Of a stretch of DNA of 64,000 bases, positions 9,745 to 18,095 are shown piece by piece. Each line of letters begins with the position of its first letter. The first letter of the stretch is position 1. This stretch comes from CALBPI01 sp038521865 (lineage in GTDB: Bacteria > Pseudomonadota > Gammaproteobacteria > Steroidobacterales > Woeseiaceae): contig JBCBKO010000006.1 of the NCBI GenBank assembly GCA_038521865.1, forward strand, positions 143,701 to 207,700. Direction: 5' to 3'. Below the pieces are notes generated by a model. The model ran no database searches and was not told the DNA's origin. It saw only the letters and a list, made by a program, of their open reading frames with translations. Both the position numbers and the translations under genes were made by a program.

Positions 9745-10857
9745 CTAAATCACGATCAGCTCAGCGCGCAACGCGCCTGCCTGTTTGAGTGCTTCCAGAA
9801 TCGCAACCAGATCACCAGGCGCCGCACCTACGGCGTTAACCGCTTGCACGATTTCATTCAGACTTGTACCGGGTGCAAACAGGAACATGCGATTTTCTTC
9901 CTCCTCGACGCTCACCTCCGAGTCAGTAGCGAGCACTGTCTCACCGGCACCGAACGGTTCCGGCTGGCTCACGAACGGTTGTTCGCTGATGGTGACGACA
10001 AGGGAACCATGCGCCACCGCGGCTGGCGTGACGGTGACATTGTCACTGATCACCACCGTTCCAGCGCGAGAGTTGATGATGACTCGGGCGGCAACCGGGG
10101 CCGGGTCCACCTCAATGTTTTCGAGCACACTTAGGAACGAGGTGCGCGCTCCTGGTCTTTGCGGCGCTGCAACTCGGATACTGCCGGCGTCAATGGCTTC
10201 AGCGGTACCCGGACCAAGCAGTTGGTTTACCGCACCCTCTACACGAGTCGCGGTGGTGAAGTCAGGCGTGTGCAGGTTGAGCATCACCATCGGCACATCG
10301 GCATAAGCCGTAGAGACCGCGCGCTCTACTGTGGCGCCTGATGGAATCCGACCGGCGCTCGGGATATTCACGGTGATCCTGGACCCATCGAGACCTTCAC
10401 CGCCGAATCCACCGACAATCAGATTGCCTTGCGCCAATGCATAGACGTTGCCATCAACCGCACGCAAGGGCGTCAACAACAAGCTGCCACCACGAAGGCT
10501 GCGCGCATTGCCGATCGAGGACACCGTGACATCGAACGTCTGGCCTGGCTTCGCAAACGGCGGCAGCTCCGCGTGAACGGATACCGCGGCGATGTTAGTC
10601 AGCTGCGGCTGGACACCCGGCGGTACCGTGATACCGAACTGATTCAGCATGTTGTTCAGACTCTGCACAGTGAATGGTGTCTGTGCCGTCTGGTCACCTG
10701 ACCCATTCAGACCAACGACCAAGCCGTATCCAACCAGCTGGTTAGTACGTACACCACCGACGGAAGTCAGATCGCGTAGACGTTCCGCACTCGCAGATAC
10801 CGGCCAAGCCGATAGGACTAGCACACCCAGAATCAGAAATCGTATTGGATATCGCAT
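9745..10857 (-). CDS. flgI: Flagellar P-ring protein FlgI
   Basis: FlgI (370 residues) builds the periplasmic P ring around the rod. It has an N-terminal signal peptide ('FLILGVLVLSAWPVSASA') and then the family signature 'RLRDLTSVGGVRTNQLVGYG' with 'GLNGSGDQT' following. The C-terminal 'EIVQAVNAVGAAPGDLVAILEALKQAGAL' region is also typical. The frame extends to 10872, but ATG 10857 is preferred. It overlaps the flgH stop as TGATG and puts the signal peptide at the start. Confidence 0.95.
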   Translation of the reverse strand: MRYPIRFLILGVLVLSAWPVSASAERLRDLTSVGGVRTNQLVGYGLVVGLNGSGDQTAQTPFTVQSLNNMLNQFGITVPPGVQPQLTNIAAVSVHAELPPFAKPGQTFDVTVSSIGNARSLRGGSLLLTPLRAVDGNVYALAQGNLIVGGFGGEGLDGSRITVNIPSAGRIPSGATVERAVSTAYADVPMVMLNLHTPDFTTATRVEGAVNQLLGPGTAEAIDAGSIRVAAPQRPGARTSFLSVLENIEVDPAPVAARVIINSRAGTVVISDNVTVTPAAVAHGSLVVTISEQPFVSQPEPFGAGETVLATDSEVSVEEEENRMFLFAPGTSLNEIVQAVNAVGAAPGDLVAILEALKQAGALRAELIVI

Positions 10858-11531
10858 CAGTTCGGGAACCACATGGATTGAAGGAAGCGCTGTAGCCAGC
10901 CCATCTTGTTTGCGGCGGCGAGCACACCTTTGCTGCTGTAGGTGATTCGCGCATCGGCAACACGACTCGACGCGACGCTGTTATCCGGTGCAATATCAGC
11001 AGGTCGGATGATGCCGCTCAGCCGGATGAACTCATCACCTTGATTCAGCGTTACCCATTTCTCGCCACGTATCATCAGGTTGCCGTTTGGCAATCTTTGA
11101 ATGACCGTTACTGTGATATCACCATCGAGACTGTTGCTCTGCGCACTGCTGCCCTCGCCGGAGAACTCCGTCTCGCTGGACAGCGTTGCCGACAGTATGG
11201 GGTTGCCATCACGTGAGACATCCTGGCCAAGAATATTGGGTGTCGCGATATCTGCATCACCACTCTTCGATGTCGCAGTGCTTGAGGACTTCGATGCGGT
11301 CGTGTTCTCGTTGAGTCGAATCGTGATGATGTCGCCGACACGATGCGCACGAAGATCCTCGAACAGGCGTACGTCAATGCCGTCCTGATATATCGCACCC
11401 GACGTCGCCGGCGGTGCGGCGATGATGACCGGCGGCGGAGGTGAGTAGTCGACCCTTTGCGGTATCCCGAAACTGCAGCCAGCCGCGAGGCCAGCAAGCA
11501 CGAACACCGTTATGAATTTTTGCAATTTCAT
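10857..11531 (-). CDS. flgH: Flagellar L-ring lipoprotein FlgH
   Basis: FlgH (224 residues) forms the outer-membrane L ring. The N-terminus is a lipoprotein signal with lipobox LAAGC. The mature region contains 'DLRAHRVGDIITIRLNE' and 'GNLMIRGEKWVTLNQGDEFIRL', both characteristic of FlgH. The chosen ATG at 11531 places the charged residues before the hydrophobic stretch. An upstream in-frame GTG at 11540, overlapping the flgG stop, is a possible alternative start. Its end overlaps flgI. Confidence 0.95.
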   Translation of the reverse strand: MKLQKFITVFVLAGLAAGCSFGIPQRVDYSPPPPVIIAAPPATSGAIYQDGIDVRLFEDLRAHRVGDIITIRLNENTTASKSSSTATSKSGDADIATPNILGQDVSRDGNPILSATLSSETEFSGEGSSAQSNSLDGDITVTVIQRLPNGNLMIRGEKWVTLNQGDEFIRLSGIIRPADIAPDNSVASSRVADARITYSSKGVLAAANKMGWLQRFLQSMWFPN

Positions 11532-11539
11532 AGGGATCA

Positions 11540-12325
11540 CTAGATGTTGTTGTTCAGGAACTGAAGCATCTGGTCGTTCGTCGAAATCGCTTTCGAGTTC
11601 ATTTCGTAGGCGCGCTGAGTCTCGATCATGTTGACGAGCTCCTCGACGACATTGACGTTCGAACCTTCGAGGGCGCCCTGTTGGATACCACCCAAGCCAT
11701 TGAGGCCAGGAGTTCCGGGCTGTGCCGTACCGCTGGCGACAGTCTCCAGGTAGAGATTCTCACCGCGCGGCTGGAGGCCAACCGGATTGACAAAATCAAC
11801 CGTTTGAATCGTGCCGACCTGCACGGGTGCTGACTGCCCCTGCAGGGTTGCTGATACCGTCCCGTCGACGCCAATCGTGATGGATTGCGTCTGCGGGGGC
11901 AGCGTAACCGGTGGCTGAATGGGATAGCCGCTCGCCGTTACAATCTGGCCCTGAGCGTCCTGCTGGAACGCACCGTCTCGGGTATAACCAAGCGTTGCGT
12001 CCGGCAGTAACACCTGGAAATAGCCGCGGCCAAGAATCGCCATGTCGAGCGAGTTTTCGGTTTGCAAAATACTGCCCTGCGTATGCAGTTGCTCGGTGGC
12101 AACGACGCGAACCCCGGTTCCGACATTGAGGCCCGATGGCAGCACGGTATTCTGCGAACTCTGGCCACCGACCTGACGTTGGTTTTGGTAGATCAGATCC
12201 TCGAACACGACTCGCCCGCGCTTGAAGCCATTTGTATTGACGTTGGCGAGGTTGTTCGAGACCACCGTCATGCGGGTTTGTTGGGCATCCAGCCCGGTCT
12301 TTGCGACCCAAAGTGCCTGGTTCAT
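11540..12325 (-). CDS. flgG: Flagellar distal rod protein FlgG
   Basis: FlgG (261 residues) builds the distal rod. The N-terminus 'GLDAQQTRMTVVSNNLANVN' with 'NGFKRGRVVFEDLIYQ' is close to enterobacterial and pseudomonad FlgG. The C-terminus has 'EGSNVNVVEELVNMIETQRA'. At 261 residues it is almost exactly the family length. The ATG follows an AAGGGAG-type ribosome site. Confidence 0.97.
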   Translation of the reverse strand: MNQALWVAKTGLDAQQTRMTVVSNNLANVNTNGFKRGRVVFEDLIYQNQRQVGGQSSQNTVLPSGLNVGTGVRVVATEQLHTQGSILQTENSLDMAILGRGYFQVLLPDATLGYTRDGAFQQDAQGQIVTASGYPIQPPVTLPPQTQSITIGVDGTVSATLQGQSAPVQVGTIQTVDFVNPVGLQPRGENLYLETVASGTAQPGTPGLNGLGGIQQGALEGSNVNVVEELVNMIETQRAYEMNSKAISTNDQMLQFLNNNI

Positions 12326-12338
12326 TCAGATACTCCCT

Positions 12339-13079
12339 TTATCGAATGCGCAGCAGTCCCGCTGCTGCGTCTGCGTTTTCTTCTGCGGTCGTCATGGTCT
12401 TGACCTGCAATTCATATTGGCGCGCCAAACTGATCATGGTGACCAGTGTTTCGGCGACGTTGACGTTGCTGGTCTCCAGTGCGCCTGGCGTGAGCTTGAC
12501 TGATGCATCGGCCGGTGAGGCCTCACCGTCGGTTCGACGGAACAACCCGTCCGCACTCTTTTCGAGCGATGCCAGAGGTGGGTTCACCAAACGCAAGCGA
12601 CCGACCGCCGCCAAGGTCTGCGGACCTTGGCCCAACACCTGGACTGAGACCGTGCCGTCCGTGCCAATGGTGATGGATGTGCTAGGCGGGATCGCTATCG
12701 GACCACTATCACCAAGAACAGGGTCACCTTTTGCGGTCAGCAGCTGACCTGCGCTATTGGTTCTGAGATCGCCTGCTCGGGTATACGCCTCACCGCCATC
12801 GGCGGTTTGAACTACCAGGAAACCTTGACCGGCAATCGCGACATCCAGATCGCGCTCCGTGGTTACCGTGGCGCCAGGCGAAAAATCCGTAGCGTAAGTT
12901 TCCGCAATCGCGTTGTGGCGAGTTGAGGCGCCCTCGCCTGCAACCTGCAAACTACGAAATCCATGCAAGTCCGCGCGAAATCCTGTCGTTGAAATATTCG
13001 CGAGATTGTTGCTGGTCACCGCCTGCGCCAATTCCGTTTGGCGCGCACCGGTCATTGCAATATAAGCCATACGATCCAT
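12339..13079 (-). CDS. flgF: Flagellar proximal rod protein FlgF
   Basis: FlgF (246 residues) is a proximal rod subunit. It begins 'MDRMAYIAMTGARQTELAQA' and continues into the axial-protein helix with 'SNNLANISTTGFRADLHGF'. The C-terminal helix contains 'TSNVNVAETLVTMISLARQYE'. The start, length and position between flgE and flgG fit the family. Confidence 0.96.
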   Translation of the reverse strand: MDRMAYIAMTGARQTELAQAVTSNNLANISTTGFRADLHGFRSLQVAGEGASTRHNAIAETYATDFSPGATVTTERDLDVAIAGQGFLVVQTADGGEAYTRAGDLRTNSAGQLLTAKGDPVLGDSGPIAIPPSTSITIGTDGTVSVQVLGQGPQTLAAVGRLRLVNPPLASLEKSADGLFRRTDGEASPADASVKLTPGALETSNVNVAETLVTMISLARQYELQVKTMTTAEENADAAAGLLRIR

Positions 13080-13098
13080 GTGCCGGCTCCGTTAGCGA

Positions 13099-14319
13099 TT
13101 ATCGCCGAATGTTAATTACCGTCTGGGTTACCGTATCCGCGGTCGAAATCATCTGGGCATTCGCCTGGAAGTTCCGCTGCGCGGTAATCATGTTGACGAG
13201 CTGCGCGGTAAGGTCGACGTTGGAGGCTTCCAATGCACCTGCCTGGATCAAACCAAAGCGGGCTGTACCCGCATCACCAAGAGCGGCATCGCCGGACTCG
13301 AAAGACTCCGCGAAGTTTGTATCACCATCCTGCTGGAGGCCCTGCGGGTTGGTGAAACGCGCCAATGCCAGACGACCTAACGAGGTTGACTGACCGTTAC
13401 TGAACTGCGCAAACACGACGCCCGTGGAGCTCACTTCCAGACCGGTGAGTCGACCGGTGGTGAAGCCATCCTGAATTACCGAGTTAACGCCAAAGTTCTC
13501 ACCAAACTGCGTGGTTTCAATAAATCGTAGCGTCACGTCGACCGTACTCGCGCCATTGAGCGGATCGTAAGGCGGCAAAGTCAACGCGCCACCGACGGGA
13601 GACTGAAGGCGACCGTCCGGACCGAATACGACAGGCTGCGGCGCACCGACCGCATTTCCATCAATCGTGGTTTGAACGGTCCACTCGTTAGGGTTGGCAC
13701 CCTTGATAAAGTACGAGGTGGCCGTATGAGAAGCACCTAGCGAATCAAAGATGGTGACGGCGGTTGTGAAGTTAAAGCTCGACGCATCTGCAGGATCAAA
13801 AACCGGGTTCACCGGTGGAGCTTCGTCGGCGGGCAGGTTGACACCAAACTCAATGTTTGCGGTTTCCTGCGGCGGGTTAGACCCAGTCTGTAACTGCAGA
13901 TCTGTGAGGTTACCCGTGTTGAACAATCCATCCGCACCGACTGGATATGACTGCAACCTCAACCCCGAGGTGTTGACAACAAAACCCTCCCGATCGACTG
14001 AAAAAGCACCGGCGCGTGTGTAAAGGCGCTGGCCGCCATCGTTGAGTACGAAAAAGCCCTCGCCCGAGATCGCAAGGTCGAGCGCGTTCTGGGTGAAGTC
14101 GATATTGCCCTGAGTAAACTGCTGCGAAATATCCGAAAGTCGAACACCACTACCCGCCGCAGATGAACTAACACTCTGTGCACCCACCGCGAAAACTTCA
14201 GCGAACTGCGCTCGCGACTCTTTGAAGCCGGTTGTGTTGACGTTCGCGATATTGTTGGCGGTGACACCAAGATCGGTTGCGGCAGCGTTGAGGCCACTAA
14301 GGGCGATTCGAAATACCAT
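13099..14319 (-). CDS. flgE: Flagellar hook protein FlgE
   Basis: FlgE (406 residues) polymerises into the hook. The N-terminus 'GLNAAATDLGVTANNIANVN' is followed by 'TGFKESRAQFAEVF'. The C-terminus has 'EASNVDLTAQLVNMITAQRN'. The central domains D1/D2 contain 'TSYFIKGANPNEWTVQ', typical of FlgE. It follows flgD, which encodes the hook-cap scaffold needed to assemble it. A GAAGGAG ribosome site precedes the start. Confidence 0.96.
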   Translation of the reverse strand: MVFRIALSGLNAAATDLGVTANNIANVNTTGFKESRAQFAEVFAVGAQSVSSSAAGSGVRLSDISQQFTQGNIDFTQNALDLAISGEGFFVLNDGGQRLYTRAGAFSVDREGFVVNTSGLRLQSYPVGADGLFNTGNLTDLQLQTGSNPPQETANIEFGVNLPADEAPPVNPVFDPADASSFNFTTAVTIFDSLGASHTATSYFIKGANPNEWTVQTTIDGNAVGAPQPVVFGPDGRLQSPVGGALTLPPYDPLNGASTVDVTLRFIETTQFGENFGVNSVIQDGFTTGRLTGLEVSSTGVVFAQFSNGQSTSLGRLALARFTNPQGLQQDGDTNFAESFESGDAALGDAGTARFGLIQAGALEASNVDLTAQLVNMITAQRNFQANAQMISTADTVTQTVINIRR

Positions 14320-14337
14320 GCGGACTGCTCCTTCGTA

Positions 14338-15012
14338 TCAAAAAATTTCGCGTACGTCGGCAAACGAAAAACTGCCGAGTAAGCTGCTGTTGACTGTAAT
14401 GCCCTGGCCGGTCGGATCGAGCGTGACACTACCCACATCGCTGCGCAGAAGTGTTGGGACGCTTTCGAAATCCGAACCACGCTGAACCGTGGCACGAAAT
14501 TGGTAGACTCCTGGTGGCGCTGGCGAGCCGTCAGACATCTGTCCGTTCCACTGCCATGCCGTATCGCCGGCAACCCGAGTGCCGAGTTCAAGCGATTGCA
14601 CAAGCTGCCCGGAAGCGTCCAGCACATCGACCCGCACCGCGCCGCTAGCACCCTCCATCTGGAGCGCACCGCTGATCGCCTGGCCCTGAATCTCTGAACG
14701 CGCCAGCTCTGAGTTCACAAGTACCTCACGACCTACAAGCGCAGAGGCTTGAAGTGCCTGATCGGATACCAGTCGATCGCTGAAGCTGTCGAACGAGAGC
14801 TGCAACTCTTCGATACCGCTGGCGGTCGAGAACTGGGCGAGCTGCGCCAAGAACTCACCGTTTTCCATGGGCTCGAATGGGTCCTGGTTCTCAAACTGCG
14901 CCAGCATTAGTGTCAGATACTCGTCTTGTCCGACATCTTGCGTTTCAACGCCGCGTGTCTGATTTGTAAGACCGATATCCTGCAACGCGCCAAAATCAAT
15001 ACTGTTAGTCAT
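14338..15012 (-). CDS. flgD: Flagellar hook assembly scaffold FlgD
   Basis: FlgD (224 residues) caps the growing hook and is absent from the finished flagellum. The N-terminal part contains 'YLTLMLAQFENQDPFEPMEN' with 'FLAQLAQFSTASGIEEL', the defining FlgD region. The C-terminal part has the FlgD Ig-like fold with 'TAWQWNGQMSDGSPAPPGVY'. The start has an AAGGAG site. Confidence 0.95.
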   Translation of the reverse strand: MTNSIDFGALQDIGLTNQTRGVETQDVGQDEYLTLMLAQFENQDPFEPMENGEFLAQLAQFSTASGIEELQLSFDSFSDRLVSDQALQASALVGREVLVNSELARSEIQGQAISGALQMEGASGAVRVDVLDASGQLVQSLELGTRVAGDTAWQWNGQMSDGSPAPPGVYQFRATVQRGSDFESVPTLLRSDVGSVTLDPTGQGITVNSSLLGSFSFADVREIF

Positions 15013-15025
15013 TGGCAGCTACTCC

Positions 15026-15469
15026 TTAGCTACGACCGATCGACAAGGTCTGCACCAACAGCTCCTTGGTCGTCGTCATAATTTCAATGTTGGATTGGTA
15101 AGCGCGCGACGCAGAGATCATGTTGACCATCTCGGCCACCGTGTTGACGTTCGTGACATACACGTTGCCGTCGGCATCCGCTTCAGGGTGATCTGGTGCG
15201 TAGCGCTGGGTAAGCGGTTGCTGGCTTTCCACGACATCGGTGACCCGAACGCCGTAGCTTGCCGTTGCGTTTTCGGCAAACACCCGAAATGAGGGCGAAG
15301 TTTGATACCCCGGAATTGCCTCAAATACAGGGTTTCGCGCGCGGTAAACCTTGTTCGGGTCACCCGACACGCTACCGGCGTTAGCGAGATTACTGGCGGT
15401 GGTGTTCAGACGTACCGATTGTGCATTTAACGCCGAGCCCGCAATATCCATGACGCGATTTAAGGCCAT
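15026..15469 (-). CDS. flgC: Flagellar proximal rod protein FlgC
   Basis: FlgC (147 residues) is a proximal rod subunit. The N-terminal helix ends in 'TTASNLANAGSVSGDPN'. The C-terminus 'NVNTVAEMVNMISASRAYQ' is the conserved FlgC end. The start codon shares one base with the flgB stop (TAATG), indicating translational coupling. Confidence 0.96.
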   Translation of the reverse strand: MALNRVMDIAGSALNAQSVRLNTTASNLANAGSVSGDPNKVYRARNPVFEAIPGYQTSPSFRVFAENATASYGVRVTDVVESQQPLTQRYAPDHPEADADGNVYVTNVNTVAEMVNMISASRAYQSNIEIMTTTKELLVQTLSIGRS

Positions 15470-15867
15470 TACAGATCTCCTCGGATTGCGAGGCGAAGCC
15501 CGGAAATCTTCTGATTCAGGAAACGAAGGCTGGCCTGGTAGCCGATAACATTCTTCGCGTACTCCGCCTGTTCAACGTCGGTCTCCACCGTGTTGCCATC
15601 AACGCTCGGCTGCGTCGGAACGCGCCATGCGAGGGCGGTGCGGGTGTCGAGAAAACGCTCCTGCGGCGCCATGTGGCCGCTATCGGTCGTTGCAACCCGC
15701 AACGTGGAAAACTGATTCCCTTCACCGCTCAATGCAGCGGCGAAATCAAAGTCGCGAGCTAGATAACCCGGTGTATCGGCATTGGCGAGATTGGTCGCCA
15801 GCACCTCATTTCGCGCAGCGCGTAACGACAAGGCCTCAGCGTGTTGTGCAAACGGATCCACCTTCAT
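15469..15867 (-). CDS. flgB: Flagellar proximal rod protein FlgB
   Basis: FlgB (132 residues) is the first rod subunit and the first gene of the minus-strand flg unit. It contains 'RAARNEVLATNLANADTPGY' and the characteristic 'ARDFDF' sequence, and a C-terminal region with 'NTVETDVEQAEYAKNVIGYQ'. The ATG at 15867 follows a GAGGGA ribosome site. A sigma-54 promoter lies 35-50 nt upstream. Confidence 0.96.
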   Translation of the reverse strand: MKVDPFAQHAEALSLRAARNEVLATNLANADTPGYLARDFDFAAALSGEGNQFSTLRVATTDSGHMAPQERFLDTRTALAWRVPTQPSVDGNTVETDVEQAEYAKNVIGYQASLRFLNQKISGLRLAIRGDL

Positions 15868-15901
15868 GGCGTGTCCCTCGGTTCCTACTCAAGGGACTCT
15901 T

Positions 15902-15917
15902 AGCAAGCGCTGTGCCA
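15902..15917 (-). promoter_or_regulatory. Sigma-54 promoter of flgBCDEFGHIJKL
   Basis: On the minus strand: TGGCAC (15917-15912), 5 nt, TTGCT (15906-15902), a full match to the -24/-12 consensus with the invariant GG and GC 12 nt apart. Transcription should start near 15890, about 23 nt before the flgB ATG. It is the expected target of FleQ. Confidence 0.9.
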
Positions 15918-16050
15918 ATTTCCGTGAAGCCGCTGTATGACCTGCTTTCGGCGCTGAGCGCACGTCGTTTCAGCACCGCGAGTGGCAATAAACCGCCGCT
16001 TAAACGGCAACGCACGACCGGCAGGTGTCAACGATCTGACGTTTTTCGCG

Positions 16051-16066
16051 TGGCACAAACTTTGCA
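16051..16066 (+). promoter_or_regulatory. Sigma-54 promoter of flgA
   Basis: On the plus strand: TGGCAC (16051-16056), AAACT, TTGCA (16062-16066), again with the exact GG/GC spacing. It lies 50 nt upstream of the flgA ATG and is divergent to the flgB promoter 134 nt away, so one FleQ-bound region could serve both. Confidence 0.9.
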
Positions 16067-16115
16067 ACTGTTGTGTCAATGAACGGTCCGCGTAAGCAAC
16101 GAAGGTAAACGACAC

Positions 16116-16829
16116 ATGACTACCCTCTATATAAGGTGTGTGCTTTGCGCATTGATCAGCAGCTTGCTTGCTGAACCTGTCATCGCCAACGCTGAATCGA
16201 GCTGGCATCCGGTCGAAGAGATCGCGCGCGCTGCCGAACGACGCATCGCGGCAGACCGTGGGCTGGGTACCTCTGGCTCAAGCGCGAAGGCAGATCGACT
16301 GGACAGCAACCTTCGAGTCAGGCGTTGCGATGAACCGCTCGTCACGCGATATCCCGGGCCTACTGATGGCCCCAGAGTGACGGTCGGCGTGAGTTGCCGA
16401 GGCAACCAGCAATGGCAAGTCTATGTCTCGGTGCGGACAATCGCGTGGCAACCCATTGTCGTGCTGAGCGGCCATTTTTCTCGCGGTCACCGCCTGACTG
16501 CCGCCGATTTGCGTCTGAGGCGCGTCGATATTTCGACAATGTCTCTCGGCTACTTCGCTGACCCCAATATGGTAGTCGGTCGGACCCTGACTCGTTCGCT
16601 GCCCGAGGGCAGCGTCGTCACGCCGGCAGCGGTTAGCGATCGAACCGATGTTCATAAAGGGCAGACCGTCACGCTAATCGCCTCTATTCGCGGCGCAAGA
16701 ATCAAGATGAGTGGCGAGGCGCTGGCGGACGGTGCGATCGGACAGCGTGTACGGGTACGCAATCAAAGTTCCGGGCGTACGGTCGAAGGGACCATCCAGC
16801 CCGGCGGCGACGTTCTGATCTCACCCTGA
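16116..16829 (+). CDS. flgA: Flagellar P-ring assembly chaperone FlgA
   Basis: FlgA (237 residues) is a periplasmic chaperone for FlgI assembly. It has a signal peptide cleaved near 'EPVIANAES'. The C-terminal two-thirds form the SAF/ChapFlgA domain, with 'LSGHFSRGHRLTAADLRLRRVD' and 'QTVTLIASIRGARIKMSGEALADGAIGQRVRVRNQSSGRTVEG' as recognisable core segments. The ATG follows a GAAGG site. It diverges from flgB and leads into flgM and flgN, as in other polar flagellar clusters. Confidence 0.93.
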   Translation: MTTLYIRCVLCALISSLLAEPVIANAESSWHPVEEIARAAERRIAADRGLGTSGSSAKADRLDSNLRVRRCDEPLVTRYPGPTDGPRVTVGVSCRGNQQWQVYVSVRTIAWQPIVVLSGHFSRGHRLTAADLRLRRVDISTMSLGYFADPNMVVGRTLTRSLPEGSVVTPAAVSDRTDVHKGQTVTLIASIRGARIKMSGEALADGAIGQRVRVRNQSSGRTVEGTIQPGGDVLISP

Positions 16830-16873
16830 CCACCGACTGCGTCACATTCACCGTTTTTTTTCATGTTTCGGGC

Positions 16874-16900
16874 TAAAGTTAACGTCTGTGTCGCCGCTAC
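16874..16900 (+). promoter_or_regulatory. Sigma-28 (FliA) promoter of flgMN
   Basis: TAAAGTTA (16874-16881), 11 nt, GCCGCTAC (16893-16900). The -35 matches 7 of 8 and the -10 matches 6 of 8 positions of the sigma-28 consensus. The start would be near 16907, 33 nt before the flgM ATG. Autogenous sigma-28 control of its own anti-sigma factor is common. Confidence 0.8.
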
Positions 16901-16939
16901 TTGGGGCACAGAGGGATAACTTTTTGGATGATTAAGATT

Positions 16940-17254
16940 ATGTCTAACGAAATCGATGGAGTGAACACCGGCGTTTTGCCGAAGATCGCTGACGTCGGCA
17001 GCAATCGACCAGTCAGTAGCGAGACCCCGGCCGAGCAGCAAGGCGAAGCGCCGAATGCACGCCCTGCCGACACCGTCGCGCTGACCGACAACGCCAAGTT
17101 GCTCGCACGGATCGAAGACGCGGTTGCCGAGGCACCAGATGTTGATGCAGCGCGTGTTGATGCGATCAAGGCTTCCATACAAGACGGTAGCTACGAAATC
17201 GACGACCGTCAGATTGCAGATAAGATTCTTCGCAGTGACGTAGAGCGCGGTTAA
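16940..17254 (+). CDS. flgM: Anti-sigma-28 factor FlgM
   Basis: FlgM (104 residues) binds FliA in the cytoplasm until it is secreted through the completed hook-basal body. The N-terminal half is disordered and rich in Pro, Glu and Ala. The C-terminal half has the sigma-binding helices with 'DNAKLLARIEDAVAEAPDVD' and 'RVDAIKASIQDGSYEIDDRQIADKIL', the family signature. The start is uncertain: ATG 16940 gives 'MSNEIDG', while ATG 16928 is also in frame and better spaced from GAGGG. It is preceded by a sigma-28 promoter and followed by flgN. Confidence 0.9.
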   Translation: MSNEIDGVNTGVLPKIADVGSNRPVSSETPAEQQGEAPNARPADTVALTDNAKLLARIEDAVAEAPDVDAARVDAIKASIQDGSYEIDDRQIADKILRSDVERG

Positions 17255-17259
17255 GACAA

Positions 17260-17754
17260 ATGAGCACTGAAGGCATCAAACGCTTTGACCGGACCCTCGC
17301 GCTGCTGAATGAGACGCAGCGCGCCGCGGAGCGCTTGTTGAATGCCCTGTATGACGAACGCAATGCACTTCGTGATGACGATAGCGATGCACTGAGCAGC
17401 TGTGTTTCACGCAAGAAAATGCATCTGGATGCGCTTGAGAAACTCGGTCACTCGCGTCAGGCAATGCTGGCCGCAGACAACGTTGAAGACACTATGCAAG
17501 GCATGACCTCGTACGTTCGCCGCAATGACCGTGATGGCGCGTTGGAGACTGTGTGGTCCAAAGTCATCGCCCTGCTCTCGGAATGCCGCGAAGCCAATAA
17601 CGGTAACGGCATTATCATCGCTTCGCAGCAGAAGCAGAAACAGGAAGCGCTCCGCGTGATGCGTGGCCAGGACGGACCCTCTGATACGGAGACCTACAAT
17701 CCGGACGGCAAAGCAGACACCACGGGGCAATATCGGGCGCTGGCGGAAGTCTAG
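17260..17754 (+). CDS. flgN: FlgK/FlgL export chaperone FlgN
   Basis: This 164-residue helical protein starts 5 nt after flgM, the standard flgN position. FlgN escorts the junction proteins FlgK and FlgL to the export apparatus. The first 110 residues are amphipathic helices with 'LLNALYDERNALRDDDSDAL' and 'LDALEKLGHSRQAML'. The second part contains 'ANNGNGIIIASQQKQKQEAL', which matches the C-terminal FlgN signature for junction-protein binding. The tail after residue 140 is polar and probably disordered. Confidence 0.9.
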   Translation: MSTEGIKRFDRTLALLNETQRAAERLLNALYDERNALRDDDSDALSSCVSRKKMHLDALEKLGHSRQAMLAADNVEDTMQGMTSYVRRNDRDGALETVWSKVIALLSECREANNGNGIIIASQQKQKQEALRVMRGQDGPSDTETYNPDGKADTTGQYRALAEV

Positions 17755-17805
17755 ACGCAACGCAGGAACGGCCAGGATGCCAGGTTTAATGACAAGGAGT
17801 CAGCA

Positions 17806-18009
17806 ATGCTGATCGTCAGCCGCCGCAATGCAGAATCGATTCTCATCGAGCCCGCCGCTGATGTGGATCCGAATACTCCTCTGCGGGAAATCTTCGGTGA
17901 TGGCCCGATCGAGATAACCGTGTTTTCGGGTGCCGGACACCGCGTAAAGATGGGCGTCGACGCCCCTCGAGCACTCACAATCTGGCGTAAAGAGCCCGAG
18001 AATTCTTGA
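17806..18009 (+). CDS. Divergent CsrA-family RNA-binding regulator (RsmN-like)
   Basis: This is a 67-residue protein of the CsrA/RsmA family. The first strand 'MLIVSRR' and the end 'GVDAPRALTIWRKE' match canonical CsrA, and the arginine equivalent to E. coli R44 (WRKE versus HREE) is kept. Arginine 31 of CsrA is replaced by lysine. An extra segment of roughly a dozen residues ('ADVDPNTPLREIFGDG') separates the first strand from the later ones. Pseudomonas RsmN/RsmF has a helical insertion at a comparable place, which changes its dimer topology. It probably binds GGA-containing mRNA leaders. Its place after flgN suggests a role in motility or biofilm control. An AAGGAG site precedes the start. 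Confidence 0.8.
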   Translation: MLIVSRRNAESILIEPAADVDPNTPLREIFGDGPIEITVFSGAGHRVKMGVDAPRALTIWRKEPENS

Positions 18010-18032
18010 CAAGCTCGTAGACGCAGACGCGC

Positions 18033-18070
18033 TTGGCATTAGCCTGGCGCAGGCGCCGGCTAACAGCCAA
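18033..18070. terminator. Long hairpin between convergent csrA-like and kinase genes
   Basis: A symmetrical stem pairs TTGGC (18033-18037) with GCCAA (18066-18070), AGCC with GGCT, and GGCGC with GCGCC around an AG turn at about 18051-18052. It lies between two genes that end facing each other, so it may stop transcription from both sides. It lacks a clear T run, so termination is inferred from position. Confidence 0.5.
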
Positions 18071-18095
18071 TCGAAGGTATTTCCAGCCTTAGTTT

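Noticed and set aside
16830..16873. Terminator after flgA
   Set aside because: A run of T is present near 16853-16861, but no convincing stem precedes it.
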